A stretch of 64,000 bases of DNA from ZC4RG30 sp963777735 (lineage in GTDB: Bacteria > Pseudomonadota > Gammaproteobacteria > Steroidobacterales > Steroidobacteraceae). The position numbers were made by a program, and so were the translations under genes. The stretch's first letter is position 1. Each line of letters begins with the position of its first letter. This document shows positions 21,102 through 28,421 of this stretch, one piece after another. The DNA lies in the NCBI GenBank assembly GCA_963777735.1, contig CAVZRQ010000008.1:558001-622000 (forward strand), written 5' to 3'. Under the pieces are notes generated by a model. The model ran no database searches and had not been told where the DNA came from. It saw only the letters and a list, made by a program, of their open reading frames with translations.

Positions 21102-21916
21102 CAGCGACCCGGCTCCGCCCAGGCAAAGGCCCGGGCCCGCACGAAGCGCAGCAACAGGTCTGCTGCCAGCGCCAGCAGGGTGATCCAGATCACGTAAGGC
21201 AGGATCACGTCCATGGCGAGGTAACGGCGAACCAGAAATATGCGGTAGCCCAGGCCTTCCGTTGAAGCGATGGCTTCGGCGGCAATCAGGAACAGCCAGG
21301 CAGCACCCATGTTGAGCCGCAGGGCATCGAGCAGCCGAGGCATGGTCTGCGGCAGCACTACGCGCAGCACCAGCTGCCAGGTGGAGGCACCCAGTGTCTG
21401 CGCCTTCACCAGCTGCTCTTCAGGCAGCTCGGCAATGCGCAGCGCCAGATCGCGCGCGATGCTGGGCAGGATGCCGATCACGATCAGCGTGATCTTCGCC
21501 GTCTCTTCCAGCCCCAGGATGATGAACAGGATCGGCAGTACTGCCAGCGGTGGAATCATCGCCACTGTCGAGAGCAAGGGCATCAGCAGTGCGCGCACCC
21601 GCGGCACCACACCGATGGCAATGGCCAGCAGCAGACCAAGGGCGGAGCTGATGAGCAAGGCACTGCCAATGCGCTTGAGGCTGGCCCAGGTGTCGGTCCA
21701 GAACAGGTACCGGCCACTGCGCACATCTTCCGTGAATGCATAGCTGTGGAAGGTTTCCGCCATGCTGCCAAGCGAGGGCAGCAGTTTGTCTTCGGAGTTT
21801 TCGGCCAACCGCAGCTGCGACGCCACCACATAAATGACCAGCAGCACCAGAAAGGGCAACAGCCCGAGCGCGAAGCGTTCGCCTCGCGCCGGCTGCTGGT
21901 TGATCAGTCTGCGCAC
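21101..21916 (-). CDS. ABC transporter permease (guanidine uptake)
   Basis: 271-aa inner-membrane permease with about six helices and the BPD_transp_1 cytoplasmic EAA-like loop. The final segment EAIASTEGLGYRIFLVRRYLAMD is typical of SsuC/TauC/NrtB permeases. A GTG start at 21916 lies 2 nt after the stop of the substrate-binding protein gene, and the gene is directly followed by its ATPase. It would form the membrane channel of the riboswitch-controlled transporter. Confidence 0.9.
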   Translation of the reverse strand: MRRLINQQPARGERFALGLLPFLVLLVIYVVASQLRLAENSEDKLLPSLGSMAETFHSYAFTEDVRSGRYLFWTDTWASLKRIGSALLISSALGLLLAIAIGVVPRVRALLMPLLSTVAMIPPLAVLPILFIILGLEETAKITLIVIGILPSIARDLALRIAELPEEQLVKAQTLGASTWQLVLRVVLPQTMPRLLDALRLNMGAAWLFLIAAEAIASTEGLGYRIFLVRRYLAMDVILPYVIWITLLALAADLLLRFVRARAFAWAEPGR

Positions 21917-21918
21917 TC

Positions 21919-22989
21919 TCAGAGCTTGCCGTCCGCCGCAAGCTTCATGTAAGTGGCATCAAAGCGCATGGTCACATTCTTGCTGTTACCGAGAAACTTC
22001 CCGCCCGGGAATTCAATGCCCACCGCATCCACAGTCTTCGCACCTTCGCCAAGCAGACCCTTGTCGAAGGAGAACTTGCGGACCGAATCCATGGTGGTGA
22101 CCAGTACGGGACTGTTCACGGCGGCGAGGGCCGCAGCCGGAGTCCAGTACATGTAGGTGGTGGCCAGCTGCGCGTTGAACCCCTTGAGGTCCGTGCCGGA
22201 GGCTTTCGCCATCGAAGTCAGCGCTGCAGTGGCCGGCGCGCCCTTGCCCTGCATCACCTGCAGGGTTTCGTACCAGGCGCCAACCAGTGCGCGCCCCAGC
22301 TTCGGGTTTTCTTTCAGCACCTTGGTATTGACCACCATGAGATCCAGGATTTCGCCAGGAATACGACTGGAATCAAACACCAGAGAGCTGCCAGGACGCG
22401 ACAGGACTTCCGAGAGCTGCGGCTTCCAGGTGACGGTGGCGGTGACCCCCGGGGCGGTATAAGCGGCCACGATGTCCGCATCCGAGGTGTTCACGACCTT
22501 CACGTCGCGCTCGCTCATGGCCACCGACTGCAGCGCACGCGCAAGCAGGTAGTGTGACACCGACAACTCGACGAGGTTGACCGACTGCCCCTTGATGTCG
22601 ACCAGTTTCTTGCCGGCACCCTTGAGCACCAGGCCATCATTGCCATTGGAATAGTCACCCACGATCAGCGCGGTGGAATCCACGCCACCCGCCGACGGAA
22701 TCGTCAGCATGTCCATGTTGGTCATCACGCAGGCATCGTATTTGCCTGCTGTGTACTGATTGATCGATTCAACGTAGTCGTTGATCTGGGTAAGTTCGAT
22801 CTTGATGCCGTACTTGTCGGCCCATTTCTTCAGGATGCCGCTTTGCTGGGCGTAGTCCCAGGGCATCCAGCCCACGTAGATGCTCCATGCCACCTTGAAG
22901 GAAGTCTTCTCGGCGGCCAGCGCGGGTTGAGCGGCGACCGACAATGCGGCCACGATACCGAACACCAATGTACGAAACCTGCGAGACAT
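21919..22989 (-). CDS. ABC transporter substrate-binding protein, urea/guanidine carboxylase-associated type
   Basis: 356-aa periplasmic binding protein of the NMT1/SsuA-like fold. The signal peptide MSRRFRTLVFGIVAALSVAA ends at an ALA-A cleavage site. The mature N-terminus FKVAWSIYVGWMPWDYAQ and the segment TNMDMLTIPSAGGVDST resemble the so-called urea carboxylase-associated ABC binding proteins. ATG 22989 has AGGAG about 8 nt upstream. The leader contains a guanidine-I riboswitch and the operon has a sigma-54 promoter, so the ligand is most likely guanidine rather than urea. Confidence 0.9.
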   Translation of the reverse strand: MSRRFRTLVFGIVAALSVAAQPALAAEKTSFKVAWSIYVGWMPWDYAQQSGILKKWADKYGIKIELTQINDYVESINQYTAGKYDACVMTNMDMLTIPSAGGVDSTALIVGDYSNGNDGLVLKGAGKKLVDIKGQSVNLVELSVSHYLLARALQSVAMSERDVKVVNTSDADIVAAYTAPGVTATVTWKPQLSEVLSRPGSSLVFDSSRIPGEILDLMVVNTKVLKENPKLGRALVGAWYETLQVMQGKGAPATAALTSMAKASGTDLKGFNAQLATTYMYWTPAAALAAVNSPVLVTTMDSVRKFSFDKGLLGEGAKTVDAVGIEFPGGKFLGNSKNVTMRFDATYMKLAADGKL

Positions 22990-23021
22990 AGGACTCTCCT
23001 GACGTAAGGATGCGGATGACC

Positions 23022-23133
23022 CATCTCCCGGGCTTTTGTCCCGCCGTGTATCCCCGATGTGCATCGCAACGACGCCACCGCCAGGACTGCCTCTCTCGGA
23101 CCAGCACCGCCAGCGGCGGCCGGAACCCTAGAC
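23022..23133 (-). promoter_or_regulatory. Guanidine-I riboswitch (ykkC class)
   Basis: On the minus strand the leader of the ABC operon carries the conserved blocks of the ykkC/guanidine-I aptamer in the right order. CTAGGGTTCCGG is at 23131-23120, then a GC-rich hairpin, then GGTCCGAGAG at 23102-23093, a variable arm, and finally GGGACAAAAGCCCGGGAGA at 23042-23024. These blocks are nearly invariant in the family. The aptamer ends about 33 nt before the start codon of the binding protein. In this class guanidine binding turns expression on. No clear terminator stem was resolved, so the expression platform (termination or translation) is not decided. Confidence 0.95.
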
Positions 23134-23154
23134 GCACATTTGCCTTGCCTGATT

Positions 23155-23171
23155 TGCAAGCTGCGTGCCGG
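23155..23171 (-). promoter_or_regulatory. Sigma-54 promoter of the ABC transporter operon
   Basis: Minus-strand sequence CCGGCACGCAGCTTGCA matches the RpoN consensus (TTGGCACG-N4-TTGCA): GG at 23169-23168 and GC at 23157-23156 with exactly 10 nt between. The predicted transcription start near 23144 lies about 13 nt upstream of the first riboswitch block. Sigma-54 control fits nitrogen-limitation regulation of a nitrogen-source transporter. Confidence 0.75.
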
Positions 23172-23220
23172 CATGGTCTGCCCCAATGCGGGCCGTTGCG
23201 CGGGGCGACTGGCTACCCGC

Positions 23221-23251
23221 TGCACCAACTCATGGCGTACGCGATGCACCA
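23221..23251. promoter_or_regulatory. Two TGCACCA half-sites, possible NtrC enhancer region
   Basis: Between the two divergent sigma-54 promoters the sequence TGCACCA occurs at 23221-23227 and again at 23245-23251. This equals the left half of NtrC sites (TGCACCA-N3-TGGTGCA), but the right halves are poor (a degenerate TGGCGTA follows the first copy with a 5-nt gap). The location is right for a shared enhancer; the match is weak. Confidence 0.3.
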
Positions 23252-23316
23252 CGCCCCGTATGAGTGCGCGGATGGGGCGGCGAACCGCGCAAACGTCTTG
23301 ATTGCCTCTGAAGTGG

Positions 23317-23333
23317 TTGGTACAGCCCTTGCA
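23317..23333 (+). promoter_or_regulatory. Sigma-54 promoter of the guanidine degradation operon
   Basis: Plus-strand TTGGTACAGCCCTTGCA has GG at 23319-23320 and GC at 23331-23332 with the required 10-nt spacing, and differs little from the RpoN consensus. The predicted start near 23344 is 33 nt before the ATG of the first DUF1989 gene. Together with the opposite promoter at 23155-23171 it implies co-regulation of uptake and degradation by an NtrC-type activator. Confidence 0.75.
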
Positions 23334-23376
23334 CTTTCGGGATCAGGATCCTCAAGTACTTGCCAGGCCTCTTCAC

Positions 23377-24096
23377 ATGTCACCGATTGAAATACTCTGG
23401 ACCGAGGCGCTACGCGGCGGTGCGCACTGGTCCGGCATCCTGCGCCGCGGCCAGTCACTCCGGCTCACCGCCGAGGGCGCAGATGCCAACGTGGCTGCCC
23501 TCTTCTATAGCCGGGAGCAACCCCTCGAACGCTACAACATGGCCGATACGCTCAAGGCGCAGCACACGGCGCACCTGACCACCGGCTGCGTGTGCTATTC
23601 CGACATGGGCCGGATTCTCTGCGCCATCACGGCAGACAGTTGCGGCTGGCATGATCCGCTCACTGGCCTCACGGACCAGCGGCAACTCGATGCCCGCTAT
23701 GGGCCCACCACCTTTCAGGCGCAACGCAACGAGCGGCATGTTGGAGGTCGCGAGGCCATGCTGGTGGAACTGGGGAAATATGGCCTCGCGGAACGCGACC
23801 TGATGGCGAACATCAACTTCTTCAGCAAGGTCGTCGTGGATGAATCCGGTGCGATGACCCTGGCACAGGGACATTCACGCCGGGGCGACGCCGTCGACCT
23901 GCGCTTCGAGATGGACAGCATTGTCATGCTGCACGCAGGTCCGCATCCGCTCGCGCAGGGCAATCACTACGCCCCGCCAGGTGTGCTGCTGCAGGCGTTT
24001 CGCAGCGCACCCGTTGCCGCAAACGATCCCTGCCGCATGCGCTGCCCGGAAAATGGCCGCGGCTATTCCAACACCGAGCGCTACGTGGCGGCATGA
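23377..24096 (+). CDS. DUF1989 protein, carboxyguanidine deiminase subunit (urea carboxylase-associated protein 2 type)
   Basis: 239-aa protein of the DUF1989 family. Shared family motifs are ADSCGWHD (86-93), ANINFF (144-149) and DPC (217-219); the Cys/His residues probably bind zinc. In guanidine degradation operons two such proteins form a deiminase that converts carboxyguanidine to allophanate plus ammonia. Older annotations call them urea carboxylase-associated proteins. ATG 23377 is used; it has only a weak ribosome site. The gene overlaps the second DUF1989 gene by 4 nt (ATGA), fitting a heteromeric enzyme. Confidence 0.9.
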   Translation: MSPIEILWTEALRGGAHWSGILRRGQSLRLTAEGADANVAALFYSREQPLERYNMADTLKAQHTAHLTTGCVCYSDMGRILCAITADSCGWHDPLTGLTDQRQLDARYGPTTFQAQRNERHVGGREAMLVELGKYGLAERDLMANINFFSKVVVDESGAMTLAQGHSRRGDAVDLRFEMDSIVMLHAGPHPLAQGNHYAPPGVLLQAFRSAPVAANDPCRMRCPENGRGYSNTERYVAA

Positions 24097-24716
24097 ACAT
24101 GACCCATGCCTGCATCGATGCCGTGGTTCCGGCAGGCGAACCCTGGATGGGCGTGATCCGGACCGGCCAGCTGTTCCGTATTGTGGATCTGGAAGGCAAT
24201 CAGGCGGTCGACACCCTCTTCTACAACGCCTGCGATACCCATGAACACTACAGCGCTCAGGACACCATCCAGTCACAGGGCAACATCTACCTGACCACCG
24301 GCACCACGTTGCTTTCCAACCGTGGCAATCCGATGCTGCAGATCGTGGACGACACCTGCGGACGCCATGACACGCTGGGTGGCGCCTGCTCCGCCGAGAG
24401 CAACACCGTGCGCTATGCACTGGAGAAGCGCCACATGCACAGTTGTCGGGACAGCTTCCTGCTGGCGCTGGCGAAGTCGGATCGGGGCATGAACAAGCGC
24501 GACCTGCCAAGCAATATCAATTTCTTCATGAACGTGCCGGTGACGGCGGCCGGCGGCCTGACCTTCGCAGACGGCATCTCTGCAGCGGGCCGGCATGTCG
24601 AACTGCGGGCGCTGATGGATATACTGGTGCTGATCTCCAACTGTCCGCAGTTGAACAATCCCTGCAATGCCTACAACCCGACGCCGGTGCGGGTGCTGAG
24701 CCGGGACAGCAGTTGA
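24093..24716 (+). CDS. DUF1989 protein, carboxyguanidine deiminase subunit (urea carboxylase-associated protein 1 type)
   Basis: 207-aa paralogue of the preceding protein, with the same landmarks: DDTCGRHD (86-93), SNINFF (140-145) and NNPCNAYNP (188-196). It is the shorter partner of the two-subunit carboxyguanidine deiminase. Start and stop overlap the upstream gene by 4 nt, and an 85-nt gap without recognisable features precedes the carboxylase. The pairing of these two proteins with the carboxylase, allophanate hydrolase and a guanidine riboswitch strongly favours a guanidine rather than urea pathway. Confidence 0.9.
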   Translation: MNMTHACIDAVVPAGEPWMGVIRTGQLFRIVDLEGNQAVDTLFYNACDTHEHYSAQDTIQSQGNIYLTTGTTLLSNRGNPMLQIVDDTCGRHDTLGGACSAESNTVRYALEKRHMHSCRDSFLLALAKSDRGMNKRDLPSNINFFMNVPVTAAGGLTFADGISAAGRHVELRALMDILVLISNCPQLNNPCNAYNPTPVRVLSRDSS

Positions 24717-24801
24717 CTCGGGGACCAGGCCGGCGGGACGACCCGTCGCGCTTCACCACTCCTGCCGGGACGACCTGGCGCAGAACACCCGGAACTGCGC
24801 A

Positions 24802-27800
24802 ATGTTCAACAAGATCCTGATCGCGAACCGCGGCGCCATTGCCTGCCGCATCATCCGCACACTCAAACGCATGGGTATTGCGTCCGTCGCGGTTTACTCC
24901 GAAGCGGATGCCAATGCCCTGCATGTGCGGCTGGCAGATGAGTCGTATTGCCTGGGCGCGGCGCCGGCAGCGCAAAGCTACCTGCGTCAGGATGCCATCC
25001 TCGACGTGGCGCGGCGCAGTGGCGCAGCCGCGATCCATCCCGGCTACGGCTTCCTGTCCGAAAACGCCGGTTTCGCCGAGAGCTGCGAGGCAGCGGGCAT
25101 CGCCTTCATCGGCCCGACACCCGCGCAGATGCGCAGCTTCGGGCTCAAGCACAGTGCGCGCGCACTGGCCGAGGCCAATGCGCTGCCGCTGTTGCCTGGC
25201 AGCGGCCTGGTCTCGGACCTGGAGGCCGCGCTCGCTGCGGCGGCCCGCATCGGCTACCCGGTCATGCTCAAGAGCACCGCCGGTGGTGGGGGCATCGGCA
25301 TGCAGCAATGCGCCACACCCGATGACCTTGCCCGCGCCTTCGACAGCGTGCGACGTCTCGCCACCAACAACTTCAGTGATGGCGGACTGTTCGTCGAGAA
25401 GTATGTGGTCAATGCCCGTCACATCGAAGTGCAGCTGTTCGGTGATGGCCGCGGTCAGGTCATTGCGCTCGGAGAACGCGACTGCTCCATGCAGCGGCGC
25501 AACCAGAAGGTCATCGAGGAGACACCGGCACCGGGTCTCTCGGAAGAACAACGCACGGGGCTGCATGCTGCCGCAGTAAGACTCGGCATGGCCGTGCAGT
25601 ACCGGTCTGCCGGAACGGTCGAATTTGTCTACGACGCGGATTGCGGTGAGTTCTATTTTCTGGAGGTCAATACCCGCCTGCAGGTTGAACACGGCGTGAC
25701 GGAAGTCACCGGGGGCATCGACCTGGTGGAATGGATGATCGGTGTTGCCGCGGGCGCGCCACCGGATCTCGCCGCGCACCGGCACCAGCCGCAGGGGCAT
25801 GCCGTGCAGGCCCGCATTTATGCGGAGGATCCGTCGCGCGGTTTCCGGCCCTGCAGCGGGCTGCTGACCGAAGTGTCGTTTCCGGAAGGCCTGCGTGTGG
25901 ATGGCTGGGTCGAGACCGGCACCGAGGTGAGCACGTGGTATGACCCGATGCTCGCGAAGGTAATCGCACATGGCGACAACCGGGCTGACGCCATAGCCAG
26001 ACTGGTCGACGCCCTGTCGCGCACGCGTCTCCACGGATTCGAAACCAATCTGCCGTTTCTCATCGCCATCCTCCGCAACGAGGCCTTTGTCGCAGGGCGC
26101 CCCACCACGCGCATGCTCAATACTCTCGAGTTCACCACCCCCGGGTTGGAGGTCCTGAGCCCGGGAACCCTGACCACCGTGCAGGACTGGCCGGGCCGCG
26201 AAGGGTACTGGGATATCGGGGTTCCGCCCTCAGGCCCGATGGATGCCCTGGCTTTCCGGATTGCCAACCGGATTGTCGGCAACCCGGAAGGCACGGCCGC
26301 GCTGGAAATGACGGCCACCGGCGCCACCCTGCGCTTTTCAGTCGCCACGCTGATTGCCCTCACCGGCGCACGGATGCAGGCCAGCATCGATGGTGTTGCG
26401 ATCGACTTCTGGAAGCCGGTGCCGGTTGCCGCCGGCAGCGTGCTGAAAATGGGTGCCATCGCTGGCAGCGGGCAGCGCAGCTACCTCGCTGCCCAGGGCG
26501 GCTTTGACCTGCCGGAATACATGGGCAGTCGAGCCACGTTCACGCTGGGCCATTTCGGCGGACATGGCGGGCGCGCCTTGCGTGTTGGCGATGTGCTGCG
26601 CCTGATGCAGTCCTGTGGCGACCCGGGGCGCACCCGCGAGCCGGGCCCAGGAACCGTGCCGCAATACGATTCCCTGTGGAACATCCGGGTGCTGCATGGC
26701 CCGCACGCTGCCCCGGATTTCTTCACCCCTACCGACATCGAGACATTCTTCGCCACGGATTGGGAAGTGCACTACAACTCGAGCCGCACGGGCGTGCGCC
26801 TGAATGGCCCAAAGCCGGAATGGGCACGCACCGATGGCGGCGAAGCGGGGCTGCATCCGTCGAACATCCATGACAACGCTTATGCCCCGGGGGCCATCGA
26901 CTTCACCGGAGACATGCCGGTGATCCTGGGTCCCGATGGCCCAAGCCTTGGTGGATTTGTCTGCCCGGTGACGATCTGCCTCGCGGACATGTGGAAAGTC
27001 GGCCAACTGCGGCCGGGCGATCGCGTGCGATTCCACGCCATCACCCCAGGGCAAGGCCGTGAACTCCTGCTGGAACAGGACGCGGCTATTGCCAGCCTTG
27101 CACCCTCATGTTCCACAAGACTTTGCGCCTCGCCTGTGTCGCCCCCAGCCGCTGGCAGCCCTGCCGTGGTGCTGCGACTGCCAGCCACTGCCCGGCATGC
27201 CCACATCTGCATACGCCAGTCCGGTGAAGACAATCTCCTGATCGAATTCGGCGAACCGGTGCTCGATCTGGAACTCCGGTTCCAGGTTCAGGCACTGCTC
27301 GAACGCCTGCGTGCCCAACCACTTACCGGCATTCGTGAACTGACGCCCGGCATCCGTTCGCTGCAGGTTCATTTCGACGCGCGCCAGCTTTCGCAGCCGC
27401 AGGCCATCGAACATGTCCTGCACGCCCTCAACGACCTGCCCGACACCGAGGCAATGTGCCTGCCCAGCCGCATCGTGCATCTGCCACTCTCGTGGGACGA
27501 CCCCGCCACTCGACTGGCCACCGAACGGTACATGCAGTCCGTGCGCAAGGACGCACCCTGGTGCCCGGACAACATCGAGTTCATCCGCCGCATCAACGGG
27601 CTCGACTCGGTCGAAGCAGTGCGGCGCATTGTCTTCGATGCCAGCTATCTGGTCATGGGGCTGGGGGATGTCTACCTTGGCGCGCCCGTTGCCACACCGC
27701 TGGATCCGCGCCATCGACTGGTCACCACCAAGTACAACCCGGCCCGAACCTGGACTCCGGAGAATGCAGTGGGCATTGGCGGCGCCTATCTGTGCGTGTA

Positions 27801-28410
27801 TGGCATGGAAGGCCCCGGGGGTTACCAGTTCGTGGGTCGAACCGTGCAGATGTGGAACCGCTTCCGGCAGACGGCGGATTTCCGCGATGGACGGCAATGG
27901 CTGCTGCGTTTCTTTGACCAGCTGCGCTTCTACCCGGTAAGCGCGGAGGAGTTGCTGCAGATGCGCGCGGATTTCCCGATGGGTCGTTGCGGCTTGCGGA
28001 TCGAAGAAACCACACTGCGTCTCACCGACTATCGCCGGTTCTTGCGCGACAACCACGCATCGATCGATGAATTCCGCACCCGCCAGCGCAGTGCTTTCGA
28101 AGCTGAACGGCAGCGCTGGCGCGATGCGGGACTTTCCGAAGTCCCGGCGGTTGAACCACAGTCGGCTGTGGCGGCGGCCATCGTGCCTGCAGGCAGCCAT
28201 GCCGTGCACGCACCGGTGGCGGGCAATGTCTGGCAACTGCGCACTTCACCCGGCCAACTGGTAGCGGCTGGTGATGAGCTGCTCGTGCTGGAAGCCATGA
28301 AGATGGAAATCAGTGTGCGCGCCGAGGAAGCTGGCACAGTAACCGCTGTTGCCTGCGCACAGGGCAAGCCCGTGAATGCGGGCGATGTGCTGCTCACGAT
28401 TCGGCCTTGA
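24802..28410 (+). CDS. Guanidine carboxylase (urea carboxylase family)
   Basis: 1202-aa biotin-dependent carboxylase. Residues 1-445 are a biotin carboxylase (N-terminal FNKILIANRGAIACRIIRTL, then the ATP-grasp region with KSTAGGGGIGM and YFLEVNTRLQVEHGVTE). From about 452 the carboxyltransferase AHS2 domain starts (SPGTLTTVQDWPGREGYWDI), followed by AHS1. The C-terminal biotinyl domain has LEAMKMEIS with the biotinylated Lys at 1167. It carboxylates guanidine (or urea) with ATP and bicarbonate. Because two DUF1989 genes and a ykkC riboswitch accompany it, carboxyguanidine is the likely product; urea may be a side substrate. Full length for the bacterial single-chain form. Confidence 0.92.
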   Translation: MFNKILIANRGAIACRIIRTLKRMGIASVAVYSEADANALHVRLADESYCLGAAPAAQSYLRQDAILDVARRSGAAAIHPGYGFLSENAGFAESCEAAGIAFIGPTPAQMRSFGLKHSARALAEANALPLLPGSGLVSDLEAALAAAARIGYPVMLKSTAGGGGIGMQQCATPDDLARAFDSVRRLATNNFSDGGLFVEKYVVNARHIEVQLFGDGRGQVIALGERDCSMQRRNQKVIEETPAPGLSEEQRTGLHAAAVRLGMAVQYRSAGTVEFVYDADCGEFYFLEVNTRLQVEHGVTEVTGGIDLVEWMIGVAAGAPPDLAAHRHQPQGHAVQARIYAEDPSRGFRPCSGLLTEVSFPEGLRVDGWVETGTEVSTWYDPMLAKVIAHGDNRADAIARLVDALSRTRLHGFETNLPFLIAILRNEAFVAGRPTTRMLNTLEFTTPGLEVLSPGTLTTVQDWPGREGYWDIGVPPSGPMDALAFRIANRIVGNPEGTAALEMTATGATLRFSVATLIALTGARMQASIDGVAIDFWKPVPVAAGSVLKMGAIAGSGQRSYLAAQGGFDLPEYMGSRATFTLGHFGGHGGRALRVGDVLRLMQSCGDPGRTREPGPGTVPQYDSLWNIRVLHGPHAAPDFFTPTDIETFFATDWEVHYNSSRTGVRLNGPKPEWARTDGGEAGLHPSNIHDNAYAPGAIDFTGDMPVILGPDGPSLGGFVCPVTICLADMWKVGQLRPGDRVRFHAITPGQGRELLLEQDAAIASLAPSCSTRLCASPVSPPAAGSPAVVLRLPATARHAHICIRQSGEDNLLIEFGEPVLDLELRFQVQALLERLRAQPLTGIRELTPGIRSLQVHFDARQLSQPQAIEHVLHALNDLPDTEAMCLPSRIVHLPLSWDDPATRLATERYMQSVRKDAPWCPDNIEFIRRINGLDSVEAVRRIVFDASYLVMGLGDVYLGAPVATPLDPRHRLVTTKYNPARTWTPENAVGIGGAYLCVYGMEGPGGYQFVGRTVQMWNRFRQTADFRDGRQWLLRFFDQLRFYPVSAEELLQMRADFPMGRCGLRIEETTLRLTDYRRFLRDNHASIDEFRTRQRSAFEAERQRWRDAGLSEVPAVEPQSAVAAAIVPAGSHAVHAPVAGNVWQLRTSPGQLVAAGDELLVLEAMKMEISVRAEEAGTVTAVACAQGKPVNAGDVLLTIRP

Positions 28411-28421
28411 GGAGAGAATGG

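Noticed and set aside
24526..28236. Long minus-strand frames opposite the carboxylase
   Set aside because: Antisense of a gene with biotin carboxylase, carboxyltransferase and biotinyl motifs; no independent support.
24802..28410. Annotation as urea carboxylase acting mainly on urea
   Set aside because: The two DUF1989 genes and the guanidine-I riboswitch favour guanidine; urea is kept only as a possible side substrate.
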